Positions 1 through 10,735 are shown, numbered from the stretch's first letter. The stretch: DNA of 64,000 bases from Kalaharituber pfeilii (GCA_015179045.1 WHUZ01000074.1:264851-328850), one strand, 5' to 3'. A program made the numbers and translations. Notes: generated by a model not told the origin, from the sequence alone.

Positions 1-203
1 AGAGAATAGGGAAGACGGAGGATGGTGGATGCCGGCGGTGTGGAGGAGAAGAAGAGTCTGGGAGCACCTTAGGGACTGGTGCAGAGTATGGAAAGGGATG
101 GGCTATGTGGGGTCCTTCCTGACGGAACCACCGATGCCAAAGAGGGGAGTAAGACAACTAAAGGAGTGGCTGAGATGGATGAGGAGAGGGCAGAGGTAGA
201 GGG
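1..203 (+). pseudogene. LINE family A ORF2, extreme 3' end, cut by window edge
   Basis: One forward frame reads EHLRDWCRVWKGMGY and ends at TAG 197-199; a neighbouring frame gives CRRCGGEEE. Together they match the C-terminal C-x2-C...H-x4-C knuckle that ends ORF2 of the family A LINE copies elsewhere in the window (for example near 56818), with a frameshift between the two halves. The 5' part lies outside the window. Sequence after 271 is probably its 3' UTR, split by a tiny retroposon. Confidence 0.55.
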
Positions 204-260
204 TTTTTTTTTTTTTTTTCATGTCATCACTCGCATGCCGCCCTATGAGCTATGGCGAGG
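204..260 (-). mobile_element. Tail-only family A retroposon (57 bp)
   Basis: On the minus strand this is CCTCGCCATAGC, then CATAGGGCGGCATGCGAG, then TGATGA and poly(A) (plus-strand T run 204-219). It is flanked by a perfect 11-bp TSD, GAGGTAGAGGG, at 193-203 and 261-271. It contains nothing but the 3' hairpin of the family A LINE plus poly(A), so it is target-primed reverse transcription that stopped almost at once, or a minimal non-autonomous element. Confidence 0.9.
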
Positions 261-271
261 GAGGTAGAGGG

Positions 272-1451
272 TGAAATGAAGGGAGATTATCATGTACGTC
301 ATCTGAAGGGCGATATACAGTAGGAGTAATGACATTGAAAAGAATATAAAAACAAGCCTGCTCGCTGTGGAATGCAAGGGCTAATAGTCTAACAGGAAGT
401 TTATCCTCGCCCTGAGTACAAGATCGACTCAGTGCGGAACTATGAGTGCTAGCATTGATGCTTGTAATTCTGACCCAGAAACTCTGGCTACGCTACCAGG
501 TATTGGGCTTCCAATGATACGGTGAGTGCTATGAATGTGTGCCCTGAGTCCTGTACATGGACGAAAAAAAAGGTTCATTTTTGAGTTCTAGAACTTACTC
601 AGTGCTCTGGCCCATTCATGTAGTCTGGTTGGCATTAATGACTGGCCCGGAGTGTTCACGATTGGCTATCCCAGTCAGCGATCAAGGCCGTCATAACTGA
701 GGCGGCTGTTATAAGTGGCGACCGTTTCAAATGGCCCGGCACATACTACTATGTACTTAAGTTAATACCACCATTGCCACACCTGCCTCCGTTATCCCGA
801 AACGAACATCCAGACGAAAACAAGGCGCTACACGCGTCGCTGAATATGCCCCCTGCGACATTACCTACTTAAAGTATGTCCCCACCGCTGAGGTCAAGAG
901 AAGTTAAATAATCTAACAGAAAGCACGTGACCCATAATCTTCCCCCCCTATAACCTCCGGAATGAGCAGAGAAAAACTGATAAAACCACAGAAACACGAC
1001 GAAATAGATGAAATCCACAAAACAAGCCGTTTACCCTTTCTTACCCCGGGGCGGAAAACACTCCTCGCATACAATCGAAGAAAACAGCCTATTCCTCCAT
1101 ATAACCACAAGAACCCATATTCCTTCACGGAGCCGCATAAACCAAGGCACAAGATGGACACAAAGAGATACAGAGAAATCGGCCCACCCGCGACAGCTCT
1201 AGCAAACGGGCTAAGCGAATAAAGTGAGTGAACGAATAAATAAACGGCTGAACGACTGGAAGCAAGCAAGCAATTCAAGCAAACAGACGAACAAGCAATA
1301 GGAGATCTATATCTACCATCCTCCTCAACACCCTCCTGTCACCTCAAAACTGCCACTTAAGCCTCCCTCACCCCCCGGCAGAAGCGGTGCCGGATCGACA
1401 AGAAAGAAAAAGACTTAACAAACCTTCCATCAGCACTACCCCCCGCTATGC
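272..1451. other. No recognisable gene
   Basis: Short ORFs on both strands show no family signature or codon logic. The first part is probably LINE 3' UTR. Near 1205-1300 there is a loose GAA/CAAGCAAG-rich simple-sequence stretch. I see no tRNA, LTR or terminal repeat. Confidence 0.5.
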
Positions 1452-2306
1452 TCAAAGCCTCTCTGCATCCTGCTCTGCGGTGGCCAGTGTTTGTAAAGCC
1501 TTCAGCTCGGCGATTTGCTCTACGCCTCGCCGTATCTCGATCCAGTTTACCAAGAGCTCATTCACCACCTTGTTGAGCTCTTCGGTGTTTACAGTGTGCG
1601 ATTGTGGCTGCGGTTGTGGCCGTCGACTCTCGTCCCTTCTTTCAATATCAGCAAACTGTTTCATCTCCCGTAGCTTCCTCATTTGGGAGCCGTGTTTCGT
1701 GATACTGAGAGCTTCCTTCTTAAGGTTCGGCCATACGGTGCGAGTCGTCTCCGGATCCGCGATATCAATTGAACATTTCTTACAGAGCTTATCCCCTATC
1801 TTGTCTGAGAAAGCCTGCAAGAACAAAAGGACTCGAGTGTGTTCGTTGATGATGCCCCTGGTAACCAGCTGATCCGCTCGTTCGGAAAAGTCAGAGATGA
1901 AATGACGGTATTGCAACGGTGTCGGGTCAATGGTATCATGCATAGCTTGAACAACACTTCGTAAGGGCCTCAGCTCGATGGTGTCACGAATAGTTCGAAA
2001 AATACTTTGTAGGTATATCTCAGTGCTGCGCTTTTGCTCGTCGTCATCATAGCGGAATTCCTTGAGTAACTCTTTCTTGAATGTTGTCCAAGAAGTGGCC
2101 GATTGAAAAGCTTCCATCGCTCTGATATATCTACCAATACTCCTGTCACAGTATAGAGGGACCTTCTTGATGCGAGTTTCATCGGTCCAGTCAACTGTCA
2201 GGTCTTCCCACATGGTGACGAAATCCGTTACATTTTTTCCATCGAAGTTCGGCGCACTAGGCTGGTGCGAAAGCGGAAAATAATAGGGAAGCGGAAAATA
2301 ATACAT
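1452..2306 (-). CDS. Ty3/Gypsy-type Gag fragment
   Basis: About 284 codons are open on the minus strand. The pattern is a fungal retrotransposon Gag: FDGKNVTDFVTMWEDL, then YCDRSIGRYIRAMEAF, then WTTFKKELLKEFRYDDDEQ, ending in a charged region and a helical C-terminus. No zinc knuckle, protease or RT follows in this locus, so it is an isolated gag remnant of an LTR element. Gag is the structural protein that packages the element RNA in virus-like particles. The first Met is used as start, but the true start could be further upstream. It is not contiguous with the Gypsy pol at 38.7-41.9 kb, and I cannot say whether they are the same family. Confidence 0.7.
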   Translation of the reverse strand: MYYFPLPYYFPLSHQPSAPNFDGKNVTDFVTMWEDLTVDWTDETRIKKVPLYCDRSIGRYIRAMEAFQSATSWTTFKKELLKEFRYDDDEQKRSTEIYLQSIFRTIRDTIELRPLRSVVQAMHDTIDPTPLQYRHFISDFSERADQLVTRGIINEHTRVLLFLQAFSDKIGDKLCKKCSIDIADPETTRTVWPNLKKEALSITKHGSQMRKLREMKQFADIERRDESRRPQPQPQSHTVNTEELNKVVNELLVNWIEIRRGVEQIAELKALQTLATAEQDAERL

Positions 2307-4353
2307 TGCGAATGCTGATACAGGCGTTAAAGAAGTGGATGCTGAAGCGGATACTGAGCGGCGGCGGAATTCTCTATTGCTGCAATGATTTGCCGAAATG
2401 ATTGAATTCCCTATGCAACCAGACTAGAATTGCTTCGTGAATTTGTTGAAGTGAGCTGCTGATCCCGGTCGATGAAGGCGCTACGTACCAAGTATGCAGG
2501 TGCTGCTCAGGAATACGCTAGAGTGCGCGGCGTGGTATGCAAGGGTGATGCGATATGCGGGGGCGATGCGGAGAAGCAGGGTGCGGAATGGTGCGAAGGG
2601 ATGCAGTACAACGCGAGCGTGTAGTACGATGCGATGTGAGATCAGATATGTTGTGCGACAGAAGCAAGGTTGCGAGGCTGAGAGTGTGATATAATGTAAG
2701 TGTGAGGAAGGATGCGAGAGCGGTGCAAGGAGCGGTGCAGAGCCAGTCTAGAAAATTGTGGCAAATTAGTCATATAGTCTTGGCAGCTGAGTTCGGAGTG
2801 CTGAACAACTTTCAATACTAATTAACCTTCTGCATTGAACTTACTAATAATGGCAAGAGGACTTGGTGCCAGAGTACTAGTGCGATATAGGGAGTGGCGG
2901 GCGAGGTACGATAAGATGCCGGGTGTGGTACTGTGGGGTGTGCGGAAGATAAGAAAGATGAAGACAAGTACAGTATTCAAAATATGCAGGTAGGTCTGCC
3001 CCACGTTCCTGTGTCCTTTTTGGTCCCCTGTTTTTGTTCGGTGGAGTGCTGAAACATTTCTGCTCTTGTGCTCTGATTAATGGTCCCTGAATGTCCCTAC
3101 TTCCGGTTGCCATGCGGTAGATTTCCAGCAAGCCATAAGGAACGACGATCACTGCCAAATTCGGATTCGTGGCAATATGGGCTTTTTTTTTCCCAAAAAA
3201 GTCATGTAATACCGCTTACAGCTCACGCCATGGCAGGGCGTTGCAATATGGCTGATACGTGCGAGTATCACTACATAACGCCACTAGGCTATCCGAACGT
3301 CAGGAACCCCGCTGCCTCCCTTATGGCTTGCGACTCCGTCTTAGTTATGATAGTTATTCTTCCTTATCCCTCTGGGGAGAAAACAGGCTGCCCCGACTGT
3401 CCGAAGTGCCTTTCCAGTTTCTTGCCACATTTCTGAGTGCTAGGAAAGTGAGCGAGTTGAGATTAACGTTCCCAGCGAAGTAAATGTAGGTTGCGGGTAC
3501 CAGGGTTTGCGAGTGCGTGGATGTGAGTGCGTGGTGCGAGTGCGTGGTGCAGAGACAGCGATATGCCCAATTTGCAATCTAGAGTCTAGACTAGAATCAT
3601 GATGCGAGCAATTGCGATTGCGATTGCGGTTGCGATTGCGCGATCAATGCGTTGGTCTGGTCAGATGCATGCGGAGATGACACATCGACTTTGAGTTACT
3701 ACGTTATCATTCAATGTAGCGGTTCCATCAGTAGATGCCAACACAACATCAAGGGTGTAATTTATAGTTCCATCTACGGCCATAGACTGAAGAAAACGAG
3801 GCATCCTGTCCGCTCTGCCATATCAGAGCTTCAGATCGCCAAGCTAGTACTACAGTGGGTGACCATGTGGGAATCCTTGGTGCCGTAGATTCAGCAACCT
3901 TTTTTTTTTCCCTTTGAGTCTTGCCATAGACCATAGCAACTAAAATGTTATAAAATGAGATGGTAATAAGAGACGGAGTAATTGATTTATTTATTTAATA
4001 TAGTACGAGGATTTCAGACCCGATGTGAGAGAAATGCAGAACGTAAAGTTGCCAAGACAGAAGAACAGTGCCGTAGAAAAAACCTGTTACCAGTGCTGGT
4101 GGCACCAGTCGTACTGCGCTTGGTAATAACTGATAAAGGGTACACGGGAGCACATTCTTCTAACATAAACGAACGAAACTATGCATAACAAAGAAAAAAA
4201 AAGTCAGTAGTAAAATGGGTTTACATAGTATGTTGACCTCGCCGCCAAGCCGCCGCAATGATCCTGGTCCCAAGGCTGCAAAATTCCCGTAACCAGACTA
4301 CTTAAGGTACCGGTTTGCTCGTTTTGTGCCCGCTTAAGAAGTACCCGGAACAA
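2307..4353. other. Gene-poor stretch with simple repeats
   Basis: No gene or mobile element recognised. Degenerate GTGCG/GATGCG-rich repeats occur near 2490-2720 and 3500-3560, and a 6-bp GCGATT array near 3605-3640. Confidence 0.5.
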
Positions 4354-4370
4354 CTGGTTACGAGACTACT
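4354..4370 (+). mobile_element. 17-nt micro-insertion (type D), plus orientation
   Basis: The sequence CTGGTTACGAGACTACT lies between two copies of GGAACAA (4347-4353 and 4371-4377). The core TGGTTACGAGACT, or its complement AGTCTCGTAACCA, recurs at 5611, 16960 and 49657, each time between direct repeats. There is no poly(A). Its nature is unknown. Confidence 0.6.
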
Positions 4371-5610
4371 GGAACAAATAGAAAAGCGTCATTGATAGAT
4401 TTCGACTTTTGTTTTTGCGCATCGTTGAAACTTGGTTGAAAGGCTTATTTTAACCCTGCAAGAAAAAACGCTTGACTAAGTTTGTTGGGGATACGTAATC
4501 CGAGCGGAAGGAAGTTAGACCCTTTCTCCACACTTCATCCCGGAAACAAAAACCGGTATGTACATGTAGCTTATATTAACCCCCACACATAGCTGCAGGC
4601 CACGATCTAGTACATACCCTAACCGGCGACAAAGATGGGAAGGTTGAGTCAAACTTGATTTGCCGCAATAGAAAAACTGTAAAATGTAGTACTTAAATCA
4701 GGTCATTCATATATGTTAAGTAATTAATGTCAGGTCCTACCATCTTGAGGTTATTGATATCCAGTTTCGGCCGGCGCTAGGTAGGATTTGATTGAGCCGG
4801 AGTGATGTCACGCAACACACGAAGGGACAAAATATGTTCTTGTAGTATACCGCCCGAATAAGGCCATACTCAAGATCAAATCCTACATGAGTGACGGTTT
4901 TTGCGCTCCTAAACAGTCCTTGCATCCATGGATAAGACCGCACTCTAAGATAAGACTATATCGTGGTATTGGGTGTATTTGTCTGTCTAGCAAAGGATGG
5001 GCACGAAAGCAGTGCACAGCGCCGGTTGGTAAAGAATAAACAACTAACGGAATAAGTGATATAAATTGGATATGTGAGTACTGTTGCAGTGGTTTTTTTT
5101 TTTCTTTGTGAGCGCGACTTTGACTAGTGAGGGATGAGTGTTGCTTGGGGTTCTTTGGTGAAAGGAGTGTCATGTTTATAGTGTTCGAATAGAATGGTAG
5201 TAAAGTGTTTTCGTTACCGTAAGGTTGTGATAACTAGTAGGCTGAGGAATAAACATAAAGTTAAATAGAAACACGGAATCAAAAGCATTCATGTAAATAA
5301 ACATTAGCGATTTTTTAACTCGATTCGCACAGTCGGGTCATAAAATAGTTGCTGGTTGTACTATTTACCCCCTTCCCCTCCCCCCACCCCTTTGCCGCTC
5401 ACTTCATTACCATCAACGCACATGATTTGCGAAGGGGATTGGACATATACTTTGAGGTACTTAGGAGGACGGTATTCACGTACAGGGACCTGGTCGACGT
5501 TTCTCTACTTACTTACACCTCAAGGCGAATGACTACTCAGGGGAGGTCGAGCTGCGTATGTATTTCGCGGGTATATATATTTTTTTTTTGAATATCATTA
5601 TCCGTGTACC
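4371..5610. other. No recognisable gene
   Basis: AT-rich sequence with only short, featureless ORFs. An A/T run with ATATCATTA near 5577-5600 could be a decayed minus-strand family A tail, but the hairpin itself is not recognisable. Confidence 0.45.
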
Positions 5611-5625
5611 TAGTCTCGTAACCAG
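5611..5625 (-). mobile_element. 15-nt micro-insertion (type D), minus orientation
   Basis: TAGTCTCGTAACCAG sits between imperfect direct repeats CCGTGTACC (5602-5610) and CCGTGTGCC (5626-5634). An 11-bp TGTGCCCCCC-type repeat, three copies, follows immediately (about 5629-5661). Confidence 0.55.
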
Positions 5626-5797
5626 CCGTGTGCCCCCCTGTGCCCCCCTGTGCCCCCCTGTGAGCTCTGGCCAGACATATGCATGGTTATTGTGAAACAA
5701 TTTCCCAACATCACTTCAGCAAGTCTTTCCTCGGATACAAGGAGAAAAAAAGAGGATAGGAATAGTCAAAGAGCTAAAAGATAAAAGTGCGCGCTAC

Positions 5798-5891
5798 TGG
5801 ACGTACGGCGAATCGAACGCCGGACCATCTCAAGTTTCGATGGGCTGAGCACCTTTGCAAATGAGATATTATACCACTAAACCACACGCCC
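5798..5891 (-). tRNA. tRNA-Ala(UGC) with a 22-nt intron
   Basis: Read on the minus strand the acceptor GGGCGTG pairs with TACGTCC, followed by discriminator A. This includes the G3.U70 wobble that marks tRNA-Ala. The D-arm reads GTTTAGTGGTATAAT, the anticodon stem is TCTCA/TGAGA, the loop is TTTGCA-T with anticodon TGC, the variable loop has 5 nt, and the T-arm is CGGCG-TTCGATT-CGCCG. The stem-to-stem distance needs a 22-nt intron at the canonical site after position 37. A-box and B-box promoters are internal. The wobble-rich acceptor leaves some chance of a pseudo-tRNA. Confidence 0.85.
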
Positions 5892-6200
5892 TGCGATGCT
5901 GAGTATATGTAGCCTGGACTCTTCAACCTTACTCTCTTGCACCTATGGTAACCTGGCGGAGGTAAACGTAAACTAGTCTCATGCTCGGATTATCGTGTAA
6001 AAAAGCCAAAAGGAACCATCCCACTACTTGAGAGGAAATCTGCAAAGTTTATTTCCCATGCTGAGATCCAGCGAATTCTGAGAGAGTTCTTGGACGTTCA
6101 CCAACTTTCGAAAATGTTACCTTTCCACCGATCTATGGGAATATTACAGCGGTGGAGCAAGTGGGAGAAGTGGGAGTAGCACTGGAGCATAACGCAGTAG

Positions 6201-6274
6201 TTTTATTTATTTATTTATTTTTTAAAAAAACCAAAATATCATTACTCGCATACCGCCCTATGAGCTACCGCGGG
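6201..6274 (-). mobile_element. Degenerate family A tail
   Basis: An interrupted T/A-rich run is followed by ATATCATTACTCGCATACCG and CCCTATGAGCTACCGCGGG, the complement of a family A hairpin with several substitutions. No clear TSD. It lies head to head with the tail at 6335. Confidence 0.6.
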
Positions 6275-6334
6275 CAACACATGTAGCTAGTGGGTGCGAT
6301 CGTTTTGACTTCTTTTACTTTTATTAATAAAGAC

Positions 6335-6400
6335 CCTCGCCATAGCCCGTAGGGCGGCATGCGAGTAATGAAATAAAAAAAAAAAAAATTAAAAAAAAAT
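6335..6400 (+). mobile_element. Family A 3' tail with poly(A)
   Basis: CCTCGCCATAGCCC, GTA, GGGCGGCATGCGAG, TAATGAAAT, then an A run interrupted by TT. This is the intact hairpin with its CTCGC/GCGAG closing helix. The upstream extent of the element and its TSD are not visible. Confidence 0.7.
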
Positions 6401-6499
6401 ATGGCGAGAAGCATAAGGCAGTCGTTAGCGGTTTCATATTGAAGAGAGCAGCAAAGTAATCTGAGGCTACATTCCATGCTAATGATGACCTTAGTGTAT

Positions 6500-7787
6500 T
6501 TTTTTTTTTTTTTTTTTTTTTTATATCAGTACTCGCGTGCCGCCCTAGGGGCTATGGCAAGGTTAAGGTTAAATAGAAATAAACAGGTGAACTGAGAAGT
6601 GTACTACTGTGTTTCACCACATCTCGACGCACACCACAATTCGACGCACTTCCCCACCAAAACTAGCCACGCAGAAGAGCGTGTACCTCAACCACTAGAG
6701 CAGAATTTTGTAAGCGCTATTTAGAGACACTAAATAAATACTTGTTCTTCATGTTTAGCACCTCTGCCTGCTCAAAGAAAGCATTCTCAAGGAATTATGG
6801 CACCGTAAAATTTGTAACAATGTCTTGGCATGTATTTGTATGAGATTCTCATACAATATTTCAGCGGACTGGACATACTACTCTTTTTTTAGCACTATCA
6901 CACCAATGGCAATTGTCTTGTGATTAAAGGGCCTCCCCTGATTGTATATTGATTCACTTAATTTTATTCAGTCCATTTTGATATATTGCATAGTTGGCAT
7001 GCTGATACATATTTTCAGGTGCTCTTCCGATACTATTCATATGCAATATTTCTATGGGAATGAAAATATTTTGAACAGCTCAACAATTACTTCAAGGATT
7101 ATGTTGATGCCATTCATGTATATCTCCATAGGGATAGGTTATCCAAATACAATGTTTAAATATTTTTATTGAATTAATTACAGGTGCAGTGGGTAGATTT
7201 CCATATCTGCAATTTTACCGCAAAAATATATGCCAAGACTTATGTGAAAATATGCAAAGATATAATTCATTTATAAATACTCTTTTTTAAAAGTAGAGAT
7301 GCAGGATCTGATGAATGATGCTTGCTTTAAGCCTCCTGAAAGGCGCATAGAAAAGTAGGTTCTGTGCGTGGGGATATACAGGTTCTCATTCGCTCAGTTT
7401 TGGTGGGAAAGTGCGTCGAATTGTGGTGTGCGTCGAGATGTGGTGAAATACAGTAGAAATAGAAAATAAACGTCAAGTGTTGCACGTAGGAAAAATGATC
7501 CACCGTCCATCTAGAGTTGTCCTGCCCATTCTAAAATATCCACCAGAGGGTCTCTGTCCTTGCCTTGGGTGGCCTGATCAGATCTGCTCTGCCCCCCGGC
7601 CATGTCCTTTTCCATGTTCTGCACTTGGTGAGTACGGGGGTGGCAGATTCCTCCTCTTCTCCGCACCACCGGCATTCCGGGCTTTCTGTTTTGCCGATTG
7701 TGTATTGCCACCCTCTTAGCCCCTTAGCCCCCAGTATGCCCGCGAGCGTCGGTACTCTTCGTACTAATCGTGTCAGCGGATTGTAGC
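6500..7787 (-). mobile_element. 5'-truncated family A LINE with a nested TIR element
   Basis: A perfect 14-bp TSD, TGACCTTAGTGTAT, flanks it at 6486-6499 and 7788-7801. On the minus strand it begins inside ORF2 and runs through the C-terminal knuckle (PECRWCGEEEES) and EILEWAG-like end (stop near 7511), then 3' UTR, the family A hairpin and poly(A) (T run from 6500). The 3' UTR is interrupted by an 847-bp TIR element at 6607-7453. ORF2 here is the last part of the reverse transcriptase protein and is not functional alone; frames suggest a frameshift near the H residue of the knuckle. Confidence 0.9.
6607..7453. mobile_element. 847-bp non-autonomous TIR element (TA target)
   Basis: The termini are inverted repeats of about 57 bp: CTGTGTTTCACCACATCTCG... 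at the left and the complement ending GGTGAAATACAG at the right, flanked by TA (6605-6606 and 7454-7455). The interior is AT-rich with no transposase, so it is a MITE-like derivative, probably Tc1/mariner/pogo type from the TA target. A diverged relative ends at 46743. Confidence 0.85.
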
Positions 7788-7801
7788 TGACCTTAGTGTA
7801 T

Positions 7802-8317
7802 ATGTCGGTTCTACATGGTTTTTTGATTCACGGCGAATTCGAGTTCTTAACGTACTGGCTCCGGCCACGTTAAAGAGTCCCGCTATGAACGCTTTTAGCC
7901 CCGAACTGATCGATTCTAGTAAAAACTGTCAATCAACTAGTGGTTTGCCAAGCGACTTAAAGTAATCTAAGAAGTAATACATCGGTTGATTAGAGAGATT
8001 GCGAATTAACTACTGCGTAGAGCCAAGATTCCGATTCCTCCCTTCATAAACCAAAAAGTGCGAACCTACTGGACACTTGTAAGTGAAGCAGCACTCACCA
8101 GGCAACGGCCGGCAGTCTTGGGTTTTTTTTTTTTTTTTTTTTTTTTTTTGGTTTACTACTCGGGCACTTTGAGAAGAGGTCCTAACTACAAAAGTTCGCC
8201 CTCACCTGCTCAACTTCTCAACTATGGCCAAGTTTCGACGCTCCATCACTCATGCTCTGGATCTCCTCTTCAGTGATTCCCAAGAGCCAACCCATAAGCG
8301 ATTTCCAGCCTCTCCGG
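7802..8317. other. No gene; 27-29-bp T run at about 8122-8149
   Basis: Downstream side of the SET-TPR pseudogene. The long T run next to GGTTTACTACTCGGGC may be a minus-strand retroposon tail whose hairpin has decayed, but this is not certain. Confidence 0.4.
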
Positions 8318-9012
8318 TTACATCACAACAATGAACTTGTTCCCATCATACACCTTCTCATAAGTGGTCTTCTCCCCTGCACAAACCTCATACAGACCCT
8401 CTGCAGCCCTCCTCCATCCCTCCACCAACCTATCTATTACCCTACTCTTTGCTTTTGGCTCTACTCTCTCTACAATAACCTTCCTATTTAGTGGTATTTT
8501 CATGTGAAGAGCTTTTACTTTGCAGCAGATATATAGCTGCCACAATTGCTGAAAGCGCGAAATGGTCATTGTACCCATACTTTGTGAGCTTGACGTGATT
8601 GTCGGAATTTTCGAGTTCGTAGCCGAGGGCTTTTAGGAGGCCTTCACGAGCCAATCTAATCCCATCCCAGGATTCGTAGCGTGCACAGAGGTTCTGTCTT
8701 AAACTAACGGCTCTCGCAAGGTGGATGGGTGGGGAAACTGTTGCGGGACGGCAGGAACTGGTGTATGTGTTTTCTATCGCTTTGATCTTGGCATCCACGG
8801 CATCGAGAACTGTTTTTACCTATAAGGAGGAAGTATGCCTGCCAGCTGGGGCGTTCTCGTACAACTTCTCCACATACTGTAGCAGCTGATCTCTCTCATT
8901 ACGTGCGATTTTACGCTCGTTCCTCTCGAGCGTGCAGTAACGACAATTACAGGTAAATCCTCAACCGCGCATGAGTTTCTTTTGCCGTTCCTATAGTTAT
9001 CCTATGGCGGGG

Positions 9013-9074
9013 CCCTGCCATGGCGAACAGCTGCATGCGGGGTTACGTGACAAAAAAAAAAAAAAAAAAAAAAA
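9013..9074 (+). mobile_element. Tail-only family B retroposon
   Basis: CCCTGCCATGGCGAACAG, CTGCATGCGGGG, TTACGTGAC and poly(A). Flanked by ATCCTATGGCGGGG (8999-9012) and ATCCTATGACGGGG (9075-9088), a 14-bp TSD with one later mismatch. It is inserted in the SET domain region of the pseudogene, just after SYAPP. Confidence 0.85.
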
Positions 9075-9518
9075 ATCCTATGACGGGGGCGCGTAGCTGA
9101 ATGTGACTTGCTCTCCCGCGGCAATTGGCGCGCAGGCCCGCACGATCATGAAGTCTCTAATGAAGCTGCGTCTGGCGTTGCCCCAGCACGAGTGATTGAT
9201 GAAAGAGGACAGGAGCCATAGGCCCACGTCACTGAAGTTGTGATCCTGGGGCTGCTCAGGACTTGTCTGCTCCTCGGGGGACAACAGTTTGGAAGTCAAA
9301 CCTGAGCAACTGAAGGCATTAAGGGAGCGGATACGGTCGATCCTGAATCCGAGCACATCGTTAACATGAATCCCACGGCAGGAACGTTATGGCTCCTCGT
9401 GTACAAGTAAGCGGGTGGGGAATCTAAACGGGACCTCTCCGGGCAGGGGTATCGTCAGGGGACTGTAGACTAGCCAGCTCGGTTGCAGAGGTATCTACAG
9501 GGGACTGTACGGTATCTA

Positions 9519-9665
9519 CAGGGGACGACACAGGTCTTCAGATCGCATGCCAGGCTTATTCATATGCGTGAGAGGTGAGGTATGTAGACATTCCTATTGG
9601 TTTTATAGACAACATACATACACCTTGAGTCTAGTATGCAATCTGAAGACCTGTGCCGTCCCCTG
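9519..9665. mobile_element. 147-bp foldback MITE
   Basis: Terminal inverted repeats of about 30 bp begin CAGGGGACGRCACAGGTC and the element is flanked by TA at 9517-9518 and 9666-9667. Between the arms are about 83 bp without coding. Three direct copies of a GGTATC...CAGGGGACTGTA unit lie just upstream (about 9447-9515), probably related debris. Confidence 0.7.
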
Positions 9666-9667
9666 TA

Positions 9668-9835
9668 CTAGCCGAAAAATAAGTATCTGAACAGGAGATA
9701 AATGTATATTATGCACTATGCAGCATTTGGTGTAAACTAGCATATGTTCGTAGTGGATATCCACGAGACTAGTCCACCAATTTCGTGATAGATTGTCCAA
9801 ATTTTATTATGTCAGAAGTATCCGGGCAGCTAACA
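9668..9835. mobile_element. Diverged partial copy of the 50.3-kb Tc1-type MITE
   Basis: CTAGCCGAAAAATAAGTATC... can be aligned over about 170 bp with the left half of the element at 50332-50739 (shared blocks AAAAATAAGTAT, AACTAGCATAT, TTTCGTGATAG, GTCCAAATT). The right terminus is missing. Confidence 0.65.
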
Positions 9836-10162
9836 TGAATTTGTGCCTATCATACAGCAGCAGAATAAACACAAGAACAAGGTAGAATATACAAGGTAAC
9901 AAGGACGGCAGGTAAAAAAGGTCCAGGTAAAAACTCAACTATCATACTTAGTAAGATAATAATATTCTCATAGGTGTTCTGAAATAACCGCCCAGAAAAG
10001 AGCAGCGATTATGGCCTACATTGAGGTATTCGCATACCAAATACCCCAAGCAAGCTTTCATCAATAAAAACAATATCTACAATAATGAAGATACTGAAGT
10101 CAACATGCACTGACATCATTGAGAATGCAGTTTTGAGAGCTTCACATGTGCACCAGCTTTAT

Positions 10163-10220
10163 CGCCATAGCCCTTAGGGCGGCATGCGATTACTGTTATT
10201 AAAAAAAAAAAAAAAAAAAA
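10163..10220 (+). mobile_element. Tail-only family A retroposon
   Basis: ATCGCCATAGCCC, TTA, GGGCGGCATGCGAT, TACTGTTATT, then 20 A. It uses the A-T version of the closing pair (ATCGC/GCGAT). A possible decayed TSD is CACCAGCT/CATCAGCT on either side. Confidence 0.75.
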
Positions 10221-10257
10221 GCATCAGCTGCAAATCTAGAGCCTTTTCCGGAAACTT

Positions 10258-10450
10258 TTGCGGAGGCTGTTTCGGAGGCTGTTTCGGAGGCTGTTTCGGA
10301 GGCTGTTTGAGCTCGAACAGCCCCTCAAACAGTATTTCAATGGCCTCTGGAACAGCCTCTGGAACAGCCTCTGGAACAGCCTCTGGAACAGCCTCTGGAA
10401 CAGCCTCTGGAACAGCCTCTGGAACAGCCTCTGGAACAGCTCTTGGAATA
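10258..10450. repeat. Two 12-bp minisatellite arrays in opposite orientation
   Basis: About five units of GAGGCTGTTTCG (10263-10310) face about nine units of CAGCCTCTGGAA (10340-10447). The complement of the second unit is GAGGCTGTTCCA, so the two arrays form a potential long hairpin across about 30 bp. 12 bp keeps frame, which is why long spurious ORFs cover it on both strands. Confidence 0.8.
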
Positions 10451-10735
10451 GCTTTAGAAAAGCTTCTAGAGAAGCCCTGAAGAGCAATCTCGAAATCTTA
10501 GGATGTATCAGAATAGTAAGTTTTGACCATTATAAAACCCTAAGTACGGCTCCTTAACCAACACCACCTTGCGCTCCCCGAGGTAGCTTTGCAGGTCCTG
10601 TCGCTGATCCCAGCGATTGTACAGTGTCAGCAGCTCGCATATGCCATTCTCATCCTCGGCGATGGCCATTGCTGAAACCAAGTGCCCACCTGGAGTGATT
10701 GTACGTAACACAACGTACTTTCCTCGGTGGTTCGT

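Noticed and set aside
4285..4305. Fifth type D micro-insertion (CCCGTAACCAGACTAC)
   Set aside because: It shares GTAACCAG but lacks the full core and flanking direct repeats.
8122..8149. Poly(T) run as a confirmed retroposon
   Set aside because: No hairpin and no TSD beyond a few G/T bases; left as a possibility only.
10258..10557. Plus-strand ORF of LWNS/RRLF repeats as an amphipathic peptide gene
   Set aside because: Generated by the 12-bp arrays; the host gene here runs on the minus strand.
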